From contig OZ007507.1 in the NCBI GenBank assembly GCA_963931865.1, positions 11,399,974 through 11,463,973 of the forward strand: DNA of 64,000 bases, given 5' to 3'. Origin of the DNA: Axinella damicornis. Lineage: Eukaryota > Porifera > Demospongiae > Axinellida > Axinellidae. Each line of letters starts with the position of its first letter. Positions within the stretch are counted from its first letter, which is position 1. Positions 1 through 12,106 of the stretch are shown here, piece after piece. Made by a program: the position numbers and the translations under genes. The notes beneath the pieces were generated by a model. That model was not told where the DNA came from. It ran no database searches and was given only the letters and a program-made list of their open reading frames with translations.

Positions 1-472
1 ACTCCGTGTGTGGATAAACTTTCACGTCCAAGTGTGTTGTAACAGTGGTTTGCATGGGGAGAACTGCTAGCTCTTTACCAACCGATGATGGCTTTTATTA
101 ATTTGCCCTCTTGGTTGATCTCTGAATTGGTTACAATTATATGCGTATACACGTGCTGTGTACTGTCGTTCCAAGGCTCCTCCCTGTATATGGCCAGCTT
201 TATCATTGTCACATGTATCGAGCACGGGAATTACACTACATAATATTATACATTTCCTTACGGTCAGTAAATCTGATCCACCTTCAGGCATTGGCTATTT
301 TACAATTGGGGCTGTGAAGTTATAGTTCAGCCTGTTGATCTGTGGGCCCATGCATGTGCAGCCTAACCATGCAGGGTGTCTGGCCACATGCCCGCACACA
401 GCTCGTGCATAAAGGTATGCATGGTTTGTCCTCTCTACCTCTCGATCTGGGGTCTCATGCAGTAGCCTCGTT

Positions 473-513
473 CCCAGGTGTATACACTGTAGGCCTGCAT
501 GGGAGCGAGGCTA
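473..513. mobile_element. short TAGCCTCG foldback element, diverged
   Basis: It begins TAGCCTCGTTCCCAGG and ends GAGCGAGGCTA, so the ends are inverted repeats of the family found throughout this window. No clear target-site duplication is seen. A second degenerate copy lies at about 573-635, ending GCCTGGGAACGAGGC. Confidence 0.55.
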
Positions 514-744
514 TAGGTTCTCATTCCCCCCCTTAAAAGCATAGGTGGCAGTACGTGTAACAAGCATGCCAATAATTAGCCTCGATCATTCCTGGCATGG
601 GCCATTCAGAAAAGAGGCACTTTTGGTGTTGCCTGGGAACGAGGCGAGTGTATGCTATAATACCTGTGCAGAACAATGCGTGTTAGGCAGTAGACCATAT
701 GCAGACCCAGATCCTTTTGGTTAGGTCTGGCCATGCATGCGAGA

Positions 745-1015
745 CTACTCAGGTTGAGTCATTCTGTCTTCGAATATCCTATCAGCTGTGCTCCACACAC
801 ATCCGGTATCACACTGAGCAGCAGGAAAGAAAGGCCAATTTAACGAGACAAGTTGTTTGGGAGTGAGGCAGGAGCGACCTAGTAGGGAATGGGGAAGCAA
901 TGACCTGGGAATTTGGGTTGGAATGGCCTGGGAAATCGGCAGGAATGGCCAGAGAAGAGGCAGGAATAGTGAATGAGTGAGGAACAGCCTGGAAATGAGG
1001 CATGACGGACGCATG
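745..1015. repeat. degenerate repeat of GGAATGGCCTGGGAA type
   Basis: Short units such as GGAATGGCC and GAATG-GGCAGGA recur with irregular spacing. Two overlapping minus-strand open frames here are by-products of the repeat. I see no gene in 1-1390. Confidence 0.4.
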
Positions 1016-1390
1016 TACCCATGTCAGCACGTTGAAGAATATAATATAGTGTGGGTACAATAAATAATCTATAAACATAATATGACTACTGTAGTACTGT
1101 AGTATAAATAATATAAATAATACAAGGTATTAAACTACAAACTACAAAATTTATACACAAGTAAATGCTACATAATACACTGTACACCAACACTGAGACC
1201 TGTGGCACTGCACATTAGTGTGTACACAGAGAATGGGAAATGTTTGTTGTCACGTGATGACATTGTACCTAGAGAAAGGTTACCATGGAGACAGTGATTG
1301 CACATCATATAAACTACCAAATTGGGTCATGAAGATTGACCAAAGTTGGCAAGGTTTCTGTAGTAATTATTGTCATGTATAATATAATTA

Positions 1391-1797
1391 TGTTCCGCAC
1401 AATTTAGGAATTTGCTCTATCTTGAGATTGTGCTGCGCATTCTGGAAATCCTGAAATTGCGTGCCAATCTCACAGCAAAGCGACCATGAAAGAAATTATT
1501 ATAGCGCTTAAGGCCCACAGTAAGCGACAGTGGACGACAGCTTGATCAGAATCGTCGTCAATCTTTCATGTGAGCTGTACTGTCACTCTGCCAAAGAGAG
1601 CAACAAGCGTGATGAGCGGCAGCCAACTAGAAGGCAAGCGTTCATGAAGTTTGCAGATTCTGCACGCACAATCTCACAAGTGTCTTGCGCAATCTCAGAA
1701 TTTACAGCGCAATCTCAAGATTGGCACGCAATTTCGGGATACTGCAAATGCGCAGTACAATCTCGAGATTGTGCAAATTCCTAAATTGTGCGGAACA
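1391..1797. mobile_element. inverted-repeat element, about 407 bp
   Basis: The left end TGTTCCGCACAATTTAGGAA is matched in reverse complement by the right end at about 1776-1797. Sub-terminal blocks built from ATCTCGAGATTG-like words are also inverted. The internal segment around 1570-1640, containing CTGCCAAAGAGAGCAACAAGC, recurs at about 3590-3650, so a partial second copy sits there. No coding capacity is seen, which suggests a non-autonomous DNA transposon. The target duplication is unclear. Confidence 0.6.
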
Positions 1798-2898
1798 TGT
1801 ACATCTCTAACATGGCTGCTATTGATGCGGGGAAGTATCTTGAAGATAACAGTCAAATACAGGCTCTATATTTCATGTGAAAAGAACTTCTTGTGAATAT
1901 TTCATGTGTCCGTGGTAATTCACAAACGTTTGATCCACCCTGAATTGCTCCTAGAGATGGGTACGTACCGTAGGTGCTCTAATCACACGTCACTCAAAAA
2001 TTATTATTTAGGCAACGTAATGCAATAATAGAAATTCGTAGCCCAAACAGCAGCGCAAGATTAGAACTACGACACACGAATAGAAAACATCTCACTAGGT
2101 ACTCAAGTCAGACGAGGTGCAAGCAAGGCTACTGCATAGCGGTTGTGTTTGTTCCCGGTTGTAGGCTGCCTTTTCTCCTACACGGGGTGTCCATATCCTT
2201 GGGCACAGAAATTAGTTAGTTCTGTTGTAGTTGCCATCTCGTAGCTGATGTCACAGCCTTATCGTAACTGTGCCTTAGACATCAACGTTCACAGGCAGCG
2301 GTGACCCCTGTTTGCTGTTCAACTGTACTGTGTGCACTTTCGAGCTAGATAGCCAAGCTGTGCCGTTAATATAATCGGGTGCATGACGCAATAATAGAAA
2401 ATGAGTACCCAGAGTGCGCCATTCACACTTGGAATTTTGACACAGAATTAGCACAATTAGAGCACCTACAGTAGTCATGGCCTTGTCATTTCCCCCCTCA
2501 CACTGTATAGAGGGATATTTCATGGGAGTAAACTTTCACGAATTGCTTGAAAATAGATTTTGGTGGAGAAGTTTCTGTGAAGTTGCAGTTTGTTGCACTG
2601 ACTAACGTAGTCTGGTGGGCACGCTAAACTACGTTCAATGGTATTTTCTTGGTAAATCTCTCCAACCTCAATCACGGTTGCTGTGTGGCATGCCAACTCC
2701 CCCACTCATCCAACATTAGCAAACCTCCTATCATCAAAAGATGGTTGTACAAATCCTTCCAGACCAACTGGCTATTCTAGAGTGCCCTACGGCACAAACA
2801 GCTGTCAAACTAACTCATATTGAGGGGGGGGGGGGGGGGGTCTTGGTACCAGACTCCCTACCCATGGTACCAAGACTACTATGTACCTAGCTTGTTGC

Positions 2899-3009
2899 TA
2901 GCCTCGTTCCCAGGCCTCCGCCCAGATTTTATCTCGCAGCCATGGAGAAAAATCGATTTTTCTCCACGGCTGCGAGATAAATCTGGGTGGAGGCCTGGGA
3001 AAGAGGCTA
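2899..3009. mobile_element. TAGCCTCG palindromic foldback element, 111 bp
   Basis: This is an almost perfect palindrome, from TAGCCTCGTTCCCAGGCC to its complement ending GAGGCTA. It is flanked on both sides by the 9-bp direct repeat GCTTGTTGC (2890-2898 and 3010-3018). It has no coding capacity. Related GGTACCAGACTCC/GGTACCAAGACTA arms occur just outside at 2840-2880 and 3030-3100. Confidence 0.9.
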
Positions 3010-3574
3010 GCTTGTTGCTATGTAGATACCTAGTCTTGGAACCAGACTCCCTACCCACAGGAGGAGAGGGTTATGAACTTATGGTACCGAGACTACTATG
3101 TATACCTAGCTTGTTGCTAGCTGGTTGCTATGTACCTAGGTTGCAACATGCAGAAACGTTCATGAATATACGACTTGACATACAACAGGTGAAAATTGCA
3201 GCAATTTTAGACTGACCAATCAGATTGCAGTTCATGCTATATACTAAGTTGGTATGCTACAACTCAGTTGTTGATTCTGCCAACAATTGAGATGAGTCAG
3301 AGCGACCCCAATGTGAAAGTGCAGTTGAACGAGTTCTGTACGTTAGTCTGCAACAGAAAATTGAATATTTCACGTCCAGTTATAAGCAAGAAGGGTGGGC
3401 AATATTTGAAGATAGCCTTCAATTAAATATCACAAAGCCATAAATATGTGACAGTCCCGTGTAGAAATCGAAGATTACTCAGCCATAGTGTTAATCATGC
3501 TAATCAAGACCCAGGGGCTTCCCCCACACGCTGCACAAGTTCGAGCCTTATTTGGTGTTAGTACATGTATGAAT

Positions 3575-3720
3575 AGTTAGCTGTACTGTCATTCTGCCAA
3601 AGAGAGCAACAAGCGTGACGAGCGGCAGCCAACTAGAAGACAAAGCACTCACGAAGATCGCGATCTCGAGATTGCGCAAGACATTTGCGCAATCTCATTT
3701 GCACTAGAGTGCATCGACCT
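3575..3720. repeat. partial copy of the 1391-1797 repeat
   Basis: It shares the block CTGTCATTCTGCCAAAGAGA with about 1578-1597, followed by the same AACAAGCGTGA and CGGCAGCCAACTAGAA words and an ATCTCGAGATTGCGCAA tail. Terminal repeats are not intact. No gene is seen in 3720-4160. Confidence 0.5.
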
Positions 3721-4169
3721 CGAGGTGTTACAAAGAAAACACACAAGAAATTTAGCAGGATTCAGCACTCTATACCACCCACTGTTGGATGGCTACAAAC
3801 ATGGCTCAAGCCCCAGCAGTGAGAGTGATCCTAACAGAAGCGCCTCTGATCAAAACAAGTCAATAGAGCCTACATATATATACTAGGTGTCAGATCGCCA
3901 CATCACAGATTGCTTGTATTTTATTCATTGACACGATATTGTAATACTGCTTTGTCTTCGACTAGCCGTTTTCAGACCATTGATTTCTTAGACCAGGAAT
4001 CTATCTCACTGCTACACTTCGTTCATGTTTCTAGCTGTTTGTAGAACAGGCTAGAGTGGACATGTTTTGAATCACAGTTTTTACTCATTTCACACAATTT
4101 TCCGATCAGAGCTGTTTCAGAATTGTATGTTACTCATTACAGCGGTGAGCCTACATGTATATACATGTA

Positions 4170-4310
4170 TAGGAGCATGTGGTACTGTGGTTAAGGCGTT
4201 AGAATGCGTTTCTTGCTATTTTTAGGTAAGGGTGTGGTCTAAAAGGCTTCACTAGACAATTACCAAAAGGCTCCTGTTGGCAAATCGCTTGAGTTCAAGC
4301 TTGTGCAATC
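4170..4310 (+). other. possible degenerate tRNA-derived repeat
   Basis: TGTGGTTAAGGCGTTAGAATGCG resembles the A-box half of a serine or leucine tRNA. A weak B-box-like GAGTTCAAGC follows about 90 bases later. No cloverleaf closes, so this is at most a SINE relic. Confidence 0.2.
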
Positions 4311-4399
4311 ATCACTCGGGGGAGCGCGAGCGAGGGAATGCATGCAGCAGACACTATGCCATATCACTGATAGAGAGGGAAGTGCCATCGGGTACTTAC

Positions 4400-4576
4400 T
4401 TTGAAAGATTTCACCCGTCTGTCTCGGTCCGTGGTTCCAACTGCCTTCAGAAGTTCGCTTCCGCAATTGCACACTTGGGCTAGTATAGAAGAGTTCAGCG
4501 ATCTTCCAGGATTGGGAACTCCATCAACGGGTTTCAGGTAGTGCAGCAGAGCCATACTTGTACTTTGATTCAACAT
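4400..4576 (-). CDS. possible isolated first exon (59 codons), unrecognised
   Basis: The minus frame opens with ATG at 4576 and runs 59 codons to a good donor (AAA then GTAAGT, phase 0). The peptide contains MALLHYLKPVDGVPNPG. I do not recognise a domain. The N-terminal flavour recalls first exons of transposon-derived proteins in invertebrates, which is only a weak impression. No following exon was found between 1 and 4400. It lies just beyond the 3' end of the SLC37 gene on the same strand and is not in frame with it. Confidence 0.3.
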
Positions 4577-4816
4577 GAAAACTCACGCGTGAAGTCAGAA
4601 TCATTATTTGATGTTGAAAAAAATGTATATTTAATTTTCGTCGCTATGCAGTATCACCGAAAATTAATTACGGCTAAAATCTCCTGATCTACAGTATGTT
4701 TGTTGCTCAGAGCTTACAATGGAGCTTAATGGAGCAAGAGATCCAATATAAGGGGGAGTGTCCACATTATTTGATCTGGCCATAGTACATGTGTATAAGA
4801 CACAGAGGGTTAATCT

Positions 4817-5150
4817 CACCTGCCGTATCTAAATCTTCTGTACCACTTCATGCTCTCCGAGACCACCAGACGAGATAATAGCTGCAGAAACCGGTCACAC
4901 ATATCAGTAATCTCATACTCATACATGTAGATTACTGAGAGATTACAAGAGATTACTAGGGATTGTACAGATTACTAGAGAGTGTGTGCACAAGCAAGGT
5001 CAGTGGATATTAATGGAAGACTACTGTACAAGGGTACTTACTAAAGCAGAAACAAAACAGGACGCCATCAAGAAATAGAACGCACTGGTCCAGGTCTGAA
5101 GGAGACAAGAGAGCAGAAGGGGGAGGGAGGAGAGGAAGATGAGGGAGGAA

Positions 5151-5184
<34 letters not shown>

Positions 5185-6669
5185 GGAGGGGGGGGGGGGG
5201 GGAGGAGGGGGGGGGGGGGGAATAAAAGGATTGCTGTGAACCGTCTTCATGGACAACTCACATAATCATCCGAGAGCCAGCCAATTATCAGTGGCCCAAA
5301 CGCAGCTCCTGCAACAAAGAAACACACACGTACATCACACTGGACACCATAACATAGTTCAGAGACACACTACACGACTAGCCAGCCACATGGCAGTGAC
5401 TACCAGTCCTGCAATTACCAAGAGAGCCTGTCCCGTCAATGATGGCTGTGACGGTTGCCTTGGCATTCTGGTTATCCTTCAAGTACTTGTGTGTGCCCTG
5501 GGGAGAGGTGAGAACCAGGCCAACATACTTACACAAGTAATAAAAAACATTTAAAATGTAACAGGATGTAGGGATACCAGAACCGCAAAAAGTAAGGAAA
5601 CAAGGTAGGGATGATCACACAAAACAGTGAAGTATACAACCCCCTACAGAGATCTTTTTCCATAATATGTGTATAATGAAAAAAGATATGTAGGGGGATT
5701 GTATACTTCACTGTTTTGTGTGATCATCCCTACCTTGTTTCCTTACTTTTTGCGGTTCTGGTATCCCTACATCCTGTTACATTTTAAATGTTTTTTATTA
5801 CTTGTTTATGTCATTTTTTTTAGCAGCAGGCGCATGCATACTGGACTCTGGCATTTACACTGCCAGCAATGGCTGAAGAATCAGACCCAAGCATCTCAAA
5901 AGCCAACCCTTTTCTGGATGGATACTAAGCCAGTGCTCCCTGAGCTGAAGTAGTATACATGTAGGTAAAATAGCTATACCAGATAGTAGTAGTGACACAT
6001 TGTTGAGTCTTTAGATAGGCATTCACCCCTCTCACAGAACACAGTCTACCTCAGTCTAGTTACGGTAACACAACAGCGCAAGGCACTTCTAATTCAGCGA
6101 TCTTGAATAATAATTACGTATCGTTGCTAAGTGATCGTTTAAGTGCGCATGCGTACAAACATGAAAATGGCGTGACAAATGAAGCCATAGTTGTTGAGTG
6201 GGCAGCTGTAGCCGCCTGGTGAAGACCTGGAGGTTGCCAAAAAGCGATGGGCTGGTGCACTGCTCGGTGTAAAATGCTGCTGTTTCGTGCGAAAACCATC
6301 ATGAGGGATTGAGGCGACGTTGAGCTAGCCCGTCTGAAAGAAAGAAGAAAGAAGAAAGAAGAAAGAAAAACAATTTGCCCGTTTTGCGAGTACCTGGTGC
6401 GGTACTTTCGCGACGGTTTTTCGCGACGCGAGGAGTCTTGTTGGTCATGAAAACACTCGAAGATGAACGGTATGTGGTTATAAAGGCTTATAAGTGTACC
6501 GTTTCTGAGATTTGGAGAGATTCTTTTGTATTAGCATATATTGCGTGTACGTCGTATCCCTACATACAGAGTCTACCGACTCTGCGATGTACGTGAGTTG
6601 TGTGATGTATGTGCAAGTGTGTACGTGATGTGAATGTAATTGTATGTGTGTGTGTGCGTACGTGTCTGT

Positions 6670-6714
<45 letters not shown>

Positions 6715-7159
6715 CATGTGTGTGTGTGTGTGTGTGTGTGTTCATGTGTGTGTGTGTCTGTCTGTGTACAATGCAAGAGTGTATTACACACACAGGTGTG
6801 TGTATAGTGCATCAGAAGTGCACACTTGCAAAAGAACCCCCGCCCCATCCCTCTTGGTGAACACACACACACACATGTAAGGTGCATGACCCACGGGCGC
6901 TTATTTGTTGTTTGCATGCACACAGGCAGAGGAGGATGGGACTTATCGAGTGCACAAACAAGGACACACTGGTGTTTCCTTCAGCACTAGCCTCGTTCCC
7001 ATGCTGCACCATGGTAGGGAATCCGAATGGGGCTAGCACGGCAAGCAGTATCTACAGTTACTGAAGCACATGTGCTGTTACCAGGTCACTGGAAACTGCA
7101 GTGGTGATGAGCCCGTACGGTCCATTGACGAAGGTACCACACACAATGAGTAGTACTGT

Positions 7160-7219
<60 letters not shown>

Positions 7220-10200
7220 TGTGTGTTGTGTTGTGTGTGTATGTGTGTGTGTGTGTGTGCGTGCGTGCGTGCGTGTGTGTGTGTGTGTGAGTGTGTGTAC
7301 ATGTATGTGTTCATCTGTCCAAGGTTTTCTAGTACTCACAGTCTCATTCCCAGGCCGACACAGAGCCTGGGAATGAACCATCAGCTGTGGGGTACATGTA
7401 CACTAGTAAAGCCTAGTGGTAACTAGGTGTCTAGTCAAAGGGGAAAAGAGACACTTACCTATGTAGCCCCACAGCTCCACTCCACCATAGACCCGCAGAA
7501 GGAAGAGCTACGGGTACATGAGGAATACACAATCAAACACACCTACTGTATTAGCCACACAACAGAATACACTAAGAGGATTTCTAGAGGAAGTTTCTAC
7601 ATTGGTCAAGTATGCTAGCGCAGGAGTGTGGGAGCTTATAGCAGGATATACACGGCACAGATTTTGTGGCGATGTGATAATTTGTGTATGTCAATCTATA
7701 TGCACTGCTTACATGTAGCTCTTTCAATGCCATACATTCTTGTGAAGTTACGTAGTAATCTTCACTAATCCTCTGAATCCCATGGTATCAAGCTCAGAAA
7801 ACTACACATACGCATGTACGCATGTATGGGTATAAACAGTAAACTAGCTATGAGTATCACCCTCAGTAACCAACGGGCACCAACCTCAGATCTCAGTAAT
7901 CTATGGGTATACTTATCGACCTCAGTAAACTATGGGAACAAACTCACGGACGGTACAGCGAGGAGCAGCATTACAACACAGGTGACTGCTCTGGCATCCA
8001 AAAGGTCTGAGACGATACCAGCAGTGATCCCTCCTAACATCAGTAGAAACATCACGGTGAATAATCACACACGCACGCACGCACACATGCACCCACCCAC
8101 CCACACACCACACACACACACACACACACGAGTGAGATATTTGTGCACCACACATACCTATGATCCCACCAACATCAAAGAGAGTAGAGAGCCAATCAGC
8201 TTGCTCTCCACTCAGATAGGGTACTGCAAACAGGGAGACACACAGTTCTAAGTTGTTGCCATAGCAGTGGTATGCTACATGTATAAGAAGGAGTGTACCA
8301 CCAAGAGTCCTTGCCATCAGCAGCAATAGTGCACAGAAGTAGGGTTTGATGGCAATCTACGTAGCTACTTGCAACTTCCGGCACTGAGAGAGAGTTGAAG
8401 GTCTAAAATGAACCACCAACAACGCTTGCAAGTCTCACATGAAGTCTTTACGTAGAAGGGCAGCCAGTAGAGGAAGGTATAGGCAACAAGCTTGTTGAAG
8501 AACAGAGACAGAGAGAACTCGATAACGCCCTAGGAGGGAGGAAAGAGGGAGAGGAGGGGAATGAGATGGAGGGGAGAGGGAGAGAAAGAGAGGGGAGAGG
8601 AGGAGAAGGAGGTGAGGGGAGGGAGAGGAGGGGAGGGAGATGAACAATTGGAAATGAGGGGAGAGAAAGAGAGGGGAGAGGAGGGGAAGGTGATGAGGGA
8701 GAGGTTGGAAAAGGAGATAAGGGGAGGGAAAGGGGGAGGGAGAGGAAGGGAGGGGAGGGGGAGGCCAGTTTATTTGCTTGTCACGGCGCTTATCAGCGGT
8801 GTTTATGCATGTGGCGCTGGGTACGTACACCTCTGTCAGTCAATAACTTTGCATGCACATGATGTGTAAGGAAATTTGCTAACCAATCTTTAATAATGCA
8901 ATCACAGATACTTATGCCCCTGTGAATGTTTTGGAAGTGCGAGAATGGAAAACACTATTTTCCTGAGAAAGGGGACCGTGAAGAAGGCAACACGAGAGTC
9001 CGGAACAGAGAGAACAATGGCTACAAGCAGTTAAGAAGGAAACAAGAAATCAGTGATCAACTTAGGCAACGTGGTGACACTCGTAGTCTGCGATGTCTTC
9101 TCTTGAAACCACATTGTCTAGTAACTGCCTTGTGAGATCCTGTTTACAGACCTTTGCAGAATTGAGACCATTTTTGAAATAAAGTCGTCTTGTTAATCAG
9201 GACATTATTACACAGTTCAAAGTGAAACAAGTCAGGAGGAAAGGAGGGGAGAAGGGGGGAGGTGGGGAGAAGGGGGAGGAGGGGGGAGGGGGGCAAGAAG
9301 GGGGAGGGGGCAAGAAGGGGTGGAGGGGGGAGGAGAGGATGGGGAAAAAGAAGATGGGGGGGGGGGGGGGGGGGGAGGGGGGGGGGGGGGGGGGGGGGGG
9401 TAGGGGTAATGAAGGCATAGGATGCACTCACAGGAATCATGAGAGCTTTGAAGAACCCCACGGCCCTGGTCTTCGCCTGGGAGACAGAAACGGTTTGTCA
9501 CAACCGGAGAAAGATATGCAACCATTATGAGCACACACACCTTCCGTGGTGCAATGCCGTGCCCTGCTTCGCCCTCCCCTCCCTCTCTCTCTTGTATGCT
9601 TCTATTTGAATCCACTGCCTTCTCAGCTCCAGGGACCTCCTCCCCATCACTCCCACTCCGTTCATTGCTCTTCCTCCGATGTGTCGATCCACCATAGCTG
9701 GCATCAGTTGGAGTGGGTACCGTGGCTTCTCCATCCTGCATGGCAGAAGTAGAGTGTACGTGCATGGAAAACCACAGAGCAGTGTCTGTGTAACCATAGT
9801 GACAGCTTTGGTCCAAAAAATACACAATTGTACACCAAGAAGCCCTTGTCGTTGCTGTGGTGCTGTGTCCTACATTGTACCTGTTCCTTCCTTCCTGACT
9901 GAAATACATGGAAACGTTTTCATGTATGTATACTAAGGAGTAGCCTCTCAGTCCCAGGCTACATGTACTAAGGAGTTGCATAGCAACAATGGGTAGTCAC
10001 TTAATGCAAATCCCCCATGAAAACAGGATAAAGATTCTTGGAATTGCATTTGGACTTTGCTCCACCCAAGACTAAATACATGTACATTGTTAGATCATGG
10101 GGTCAAAGGTCAACCTGATGTACTGCCTAGAAATCACGCTTTGCAGATCACCCTCATGGTCAGATGACCATGTACATTGTACATGCACTGTGGTCACATG

Positions 10201-10400
10201 ACCAGCTGACCACATCCACTATGGTCACATGGTTAGATGACTGCATCCACTATTGTCACATGATAAGCCCACTATACTGTACTTACCAAGTGGTGCACAG
10301 GAAGAGGCAGTCCAACATCAGTGGGATCTGTGGAAGTTGTAGTGTTTCAGCTCAGCTCTCTCTTCAAACAAGCTTCTTTCACACACACATTACATGAGCA

Positions 10401-10451
<51 letters not shown>

Positions 10452-11895
10452 ACACACACTCACTCTAGGTGCTCTTCCTCTCACTCCCCTTTCCTTTGAT
10501 TGTTAGGCCTTCTCCCTCTCCCTCTCTCTTCCTCCCCTCTCCTCCCTTTTGATCCCTACATGTAGGTCTCCCTCCCATCTCCTCTCCTGTGATTGCTATA
10601 GGCACTCTCTCCAATTTTCATTCCCCCCCCCCCCCCCTTTTCTCTCACCTATCACCAGGAACAGAAAGATGATGACACCCATCACACTGATGATCAAGGC
10701 AGGTACGAAGAAGGAAATGCCCCACGGAGACCTGGGAGAATTAGCCCAGAACGAGGGGATGACAGTTCCCAGGATGTTCCCAACAGACGTGTGGGCATTC
10801 CAGATGCCCATGATAAACCCACGCCTGGAAGAGATGAAAAGATGGAAGGAGAGTGTGTGTAAGACGTGGAGGGGATCTGTCGGGTGGGGACAACTAACCT
10901 CTGTTTTCCAAACCAGCTAGACATCACTGCCACCACACCAGGCCAACCTGTGGACTGCAAGAGAACTGGGCAGCTGGTACATTGTACCAAAGGCGCATCA
11001 AGCCGCCGAAGGCGGCAAGAGGGCATGCAACTTCCTATAGTGCACGTATAGACGGCATAGTGCCAAGTGATACTAAAATAACGTTTCTGGTTAAGCACGT
11101 GAAATTGCGTGCACGGTACGGTTACGGACATTCGACCGAACGTTTTCCTGGGAGATGGCAGCAAGGAAGACGAACACCATCCAAGCGAAGAAAGACAAAA
11201 TCTCTAGCCCAAGTACTTCTTCTAGTCCGGGTACCTCTCCTACCAGTGTAGCAGGCCAGATTCAGAGAAAGTATCACCGGATGCAAGCCCAACATTCGGC
11301 GGCTCGATGCGCCCTTGATTGTACATGTACCACTCCCGACAACAAGAGGATGCGACATTCTACAAACCAAAGCATACCTACTCCAGTTTGACATGCATAT
11401 AGTCACATGACTACAAGGTGACAAGGTCATGACTAGCTGACACTCTGGTCACATGGCTGGAAGACCCCACCCACTGGGCTGGCTACACAAACTGACTGAC
11501 CACACCCACTCTGATCACATGACTCACTACACCTACCTGCATGACCCCTCCCAACACTTGAATCACAATGAAGTATGCAATGTGGTGGATGTCGGCATAG
11601 TAAGCCACACCAAGAAGAGCAACACTAACCCCAGTCCCTGTGAAGTGATCATGCGGGGAACAGTAAAATGCCGAAACAATAAAGATACCAACAGCAATTA
11701 ATAAACCCAAGGGGCCTGGGTTGTAAATAACCAGACCAAGAGCAGTGAGGAAATGGAAGAGGAGAATGAGTAGGAGGAAGAAGAGGAGTAGCAGGAGGCA
11801 GAGGAAGAGGAGAAGGGGTGAAGAAAGAGGACGAAAAGGAGCACAAGAAGGAGGAAGTGGAGGAGGAGGAGGAGGAAGAGAAGGAAGAAGAGGAG

Positions 11896-11927
<32 letters not shown>

Positions 11928-11982
11928 GGAGGAGGAGGAGGAGGAGGAGGAGGAGGAGGAGGAGGAGGAGGAAGAGGAGGAG

Positions 11983-12017
<35 letters not shown>

Positions 12018-12072
12018 GGAGGAGGAGGAGGAGGAGGAGGAGGAGGAGGAGGAGGAGGAGGAGGAAGAGGAG

Positions 12073-12106
<34 letters not shown>

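Noticed and set aside
4170..4310. Functional tRNA gene
   Set aside because: The A-box-like stretch has no acceptor stem and the B-box is degenerate and badly spaced.
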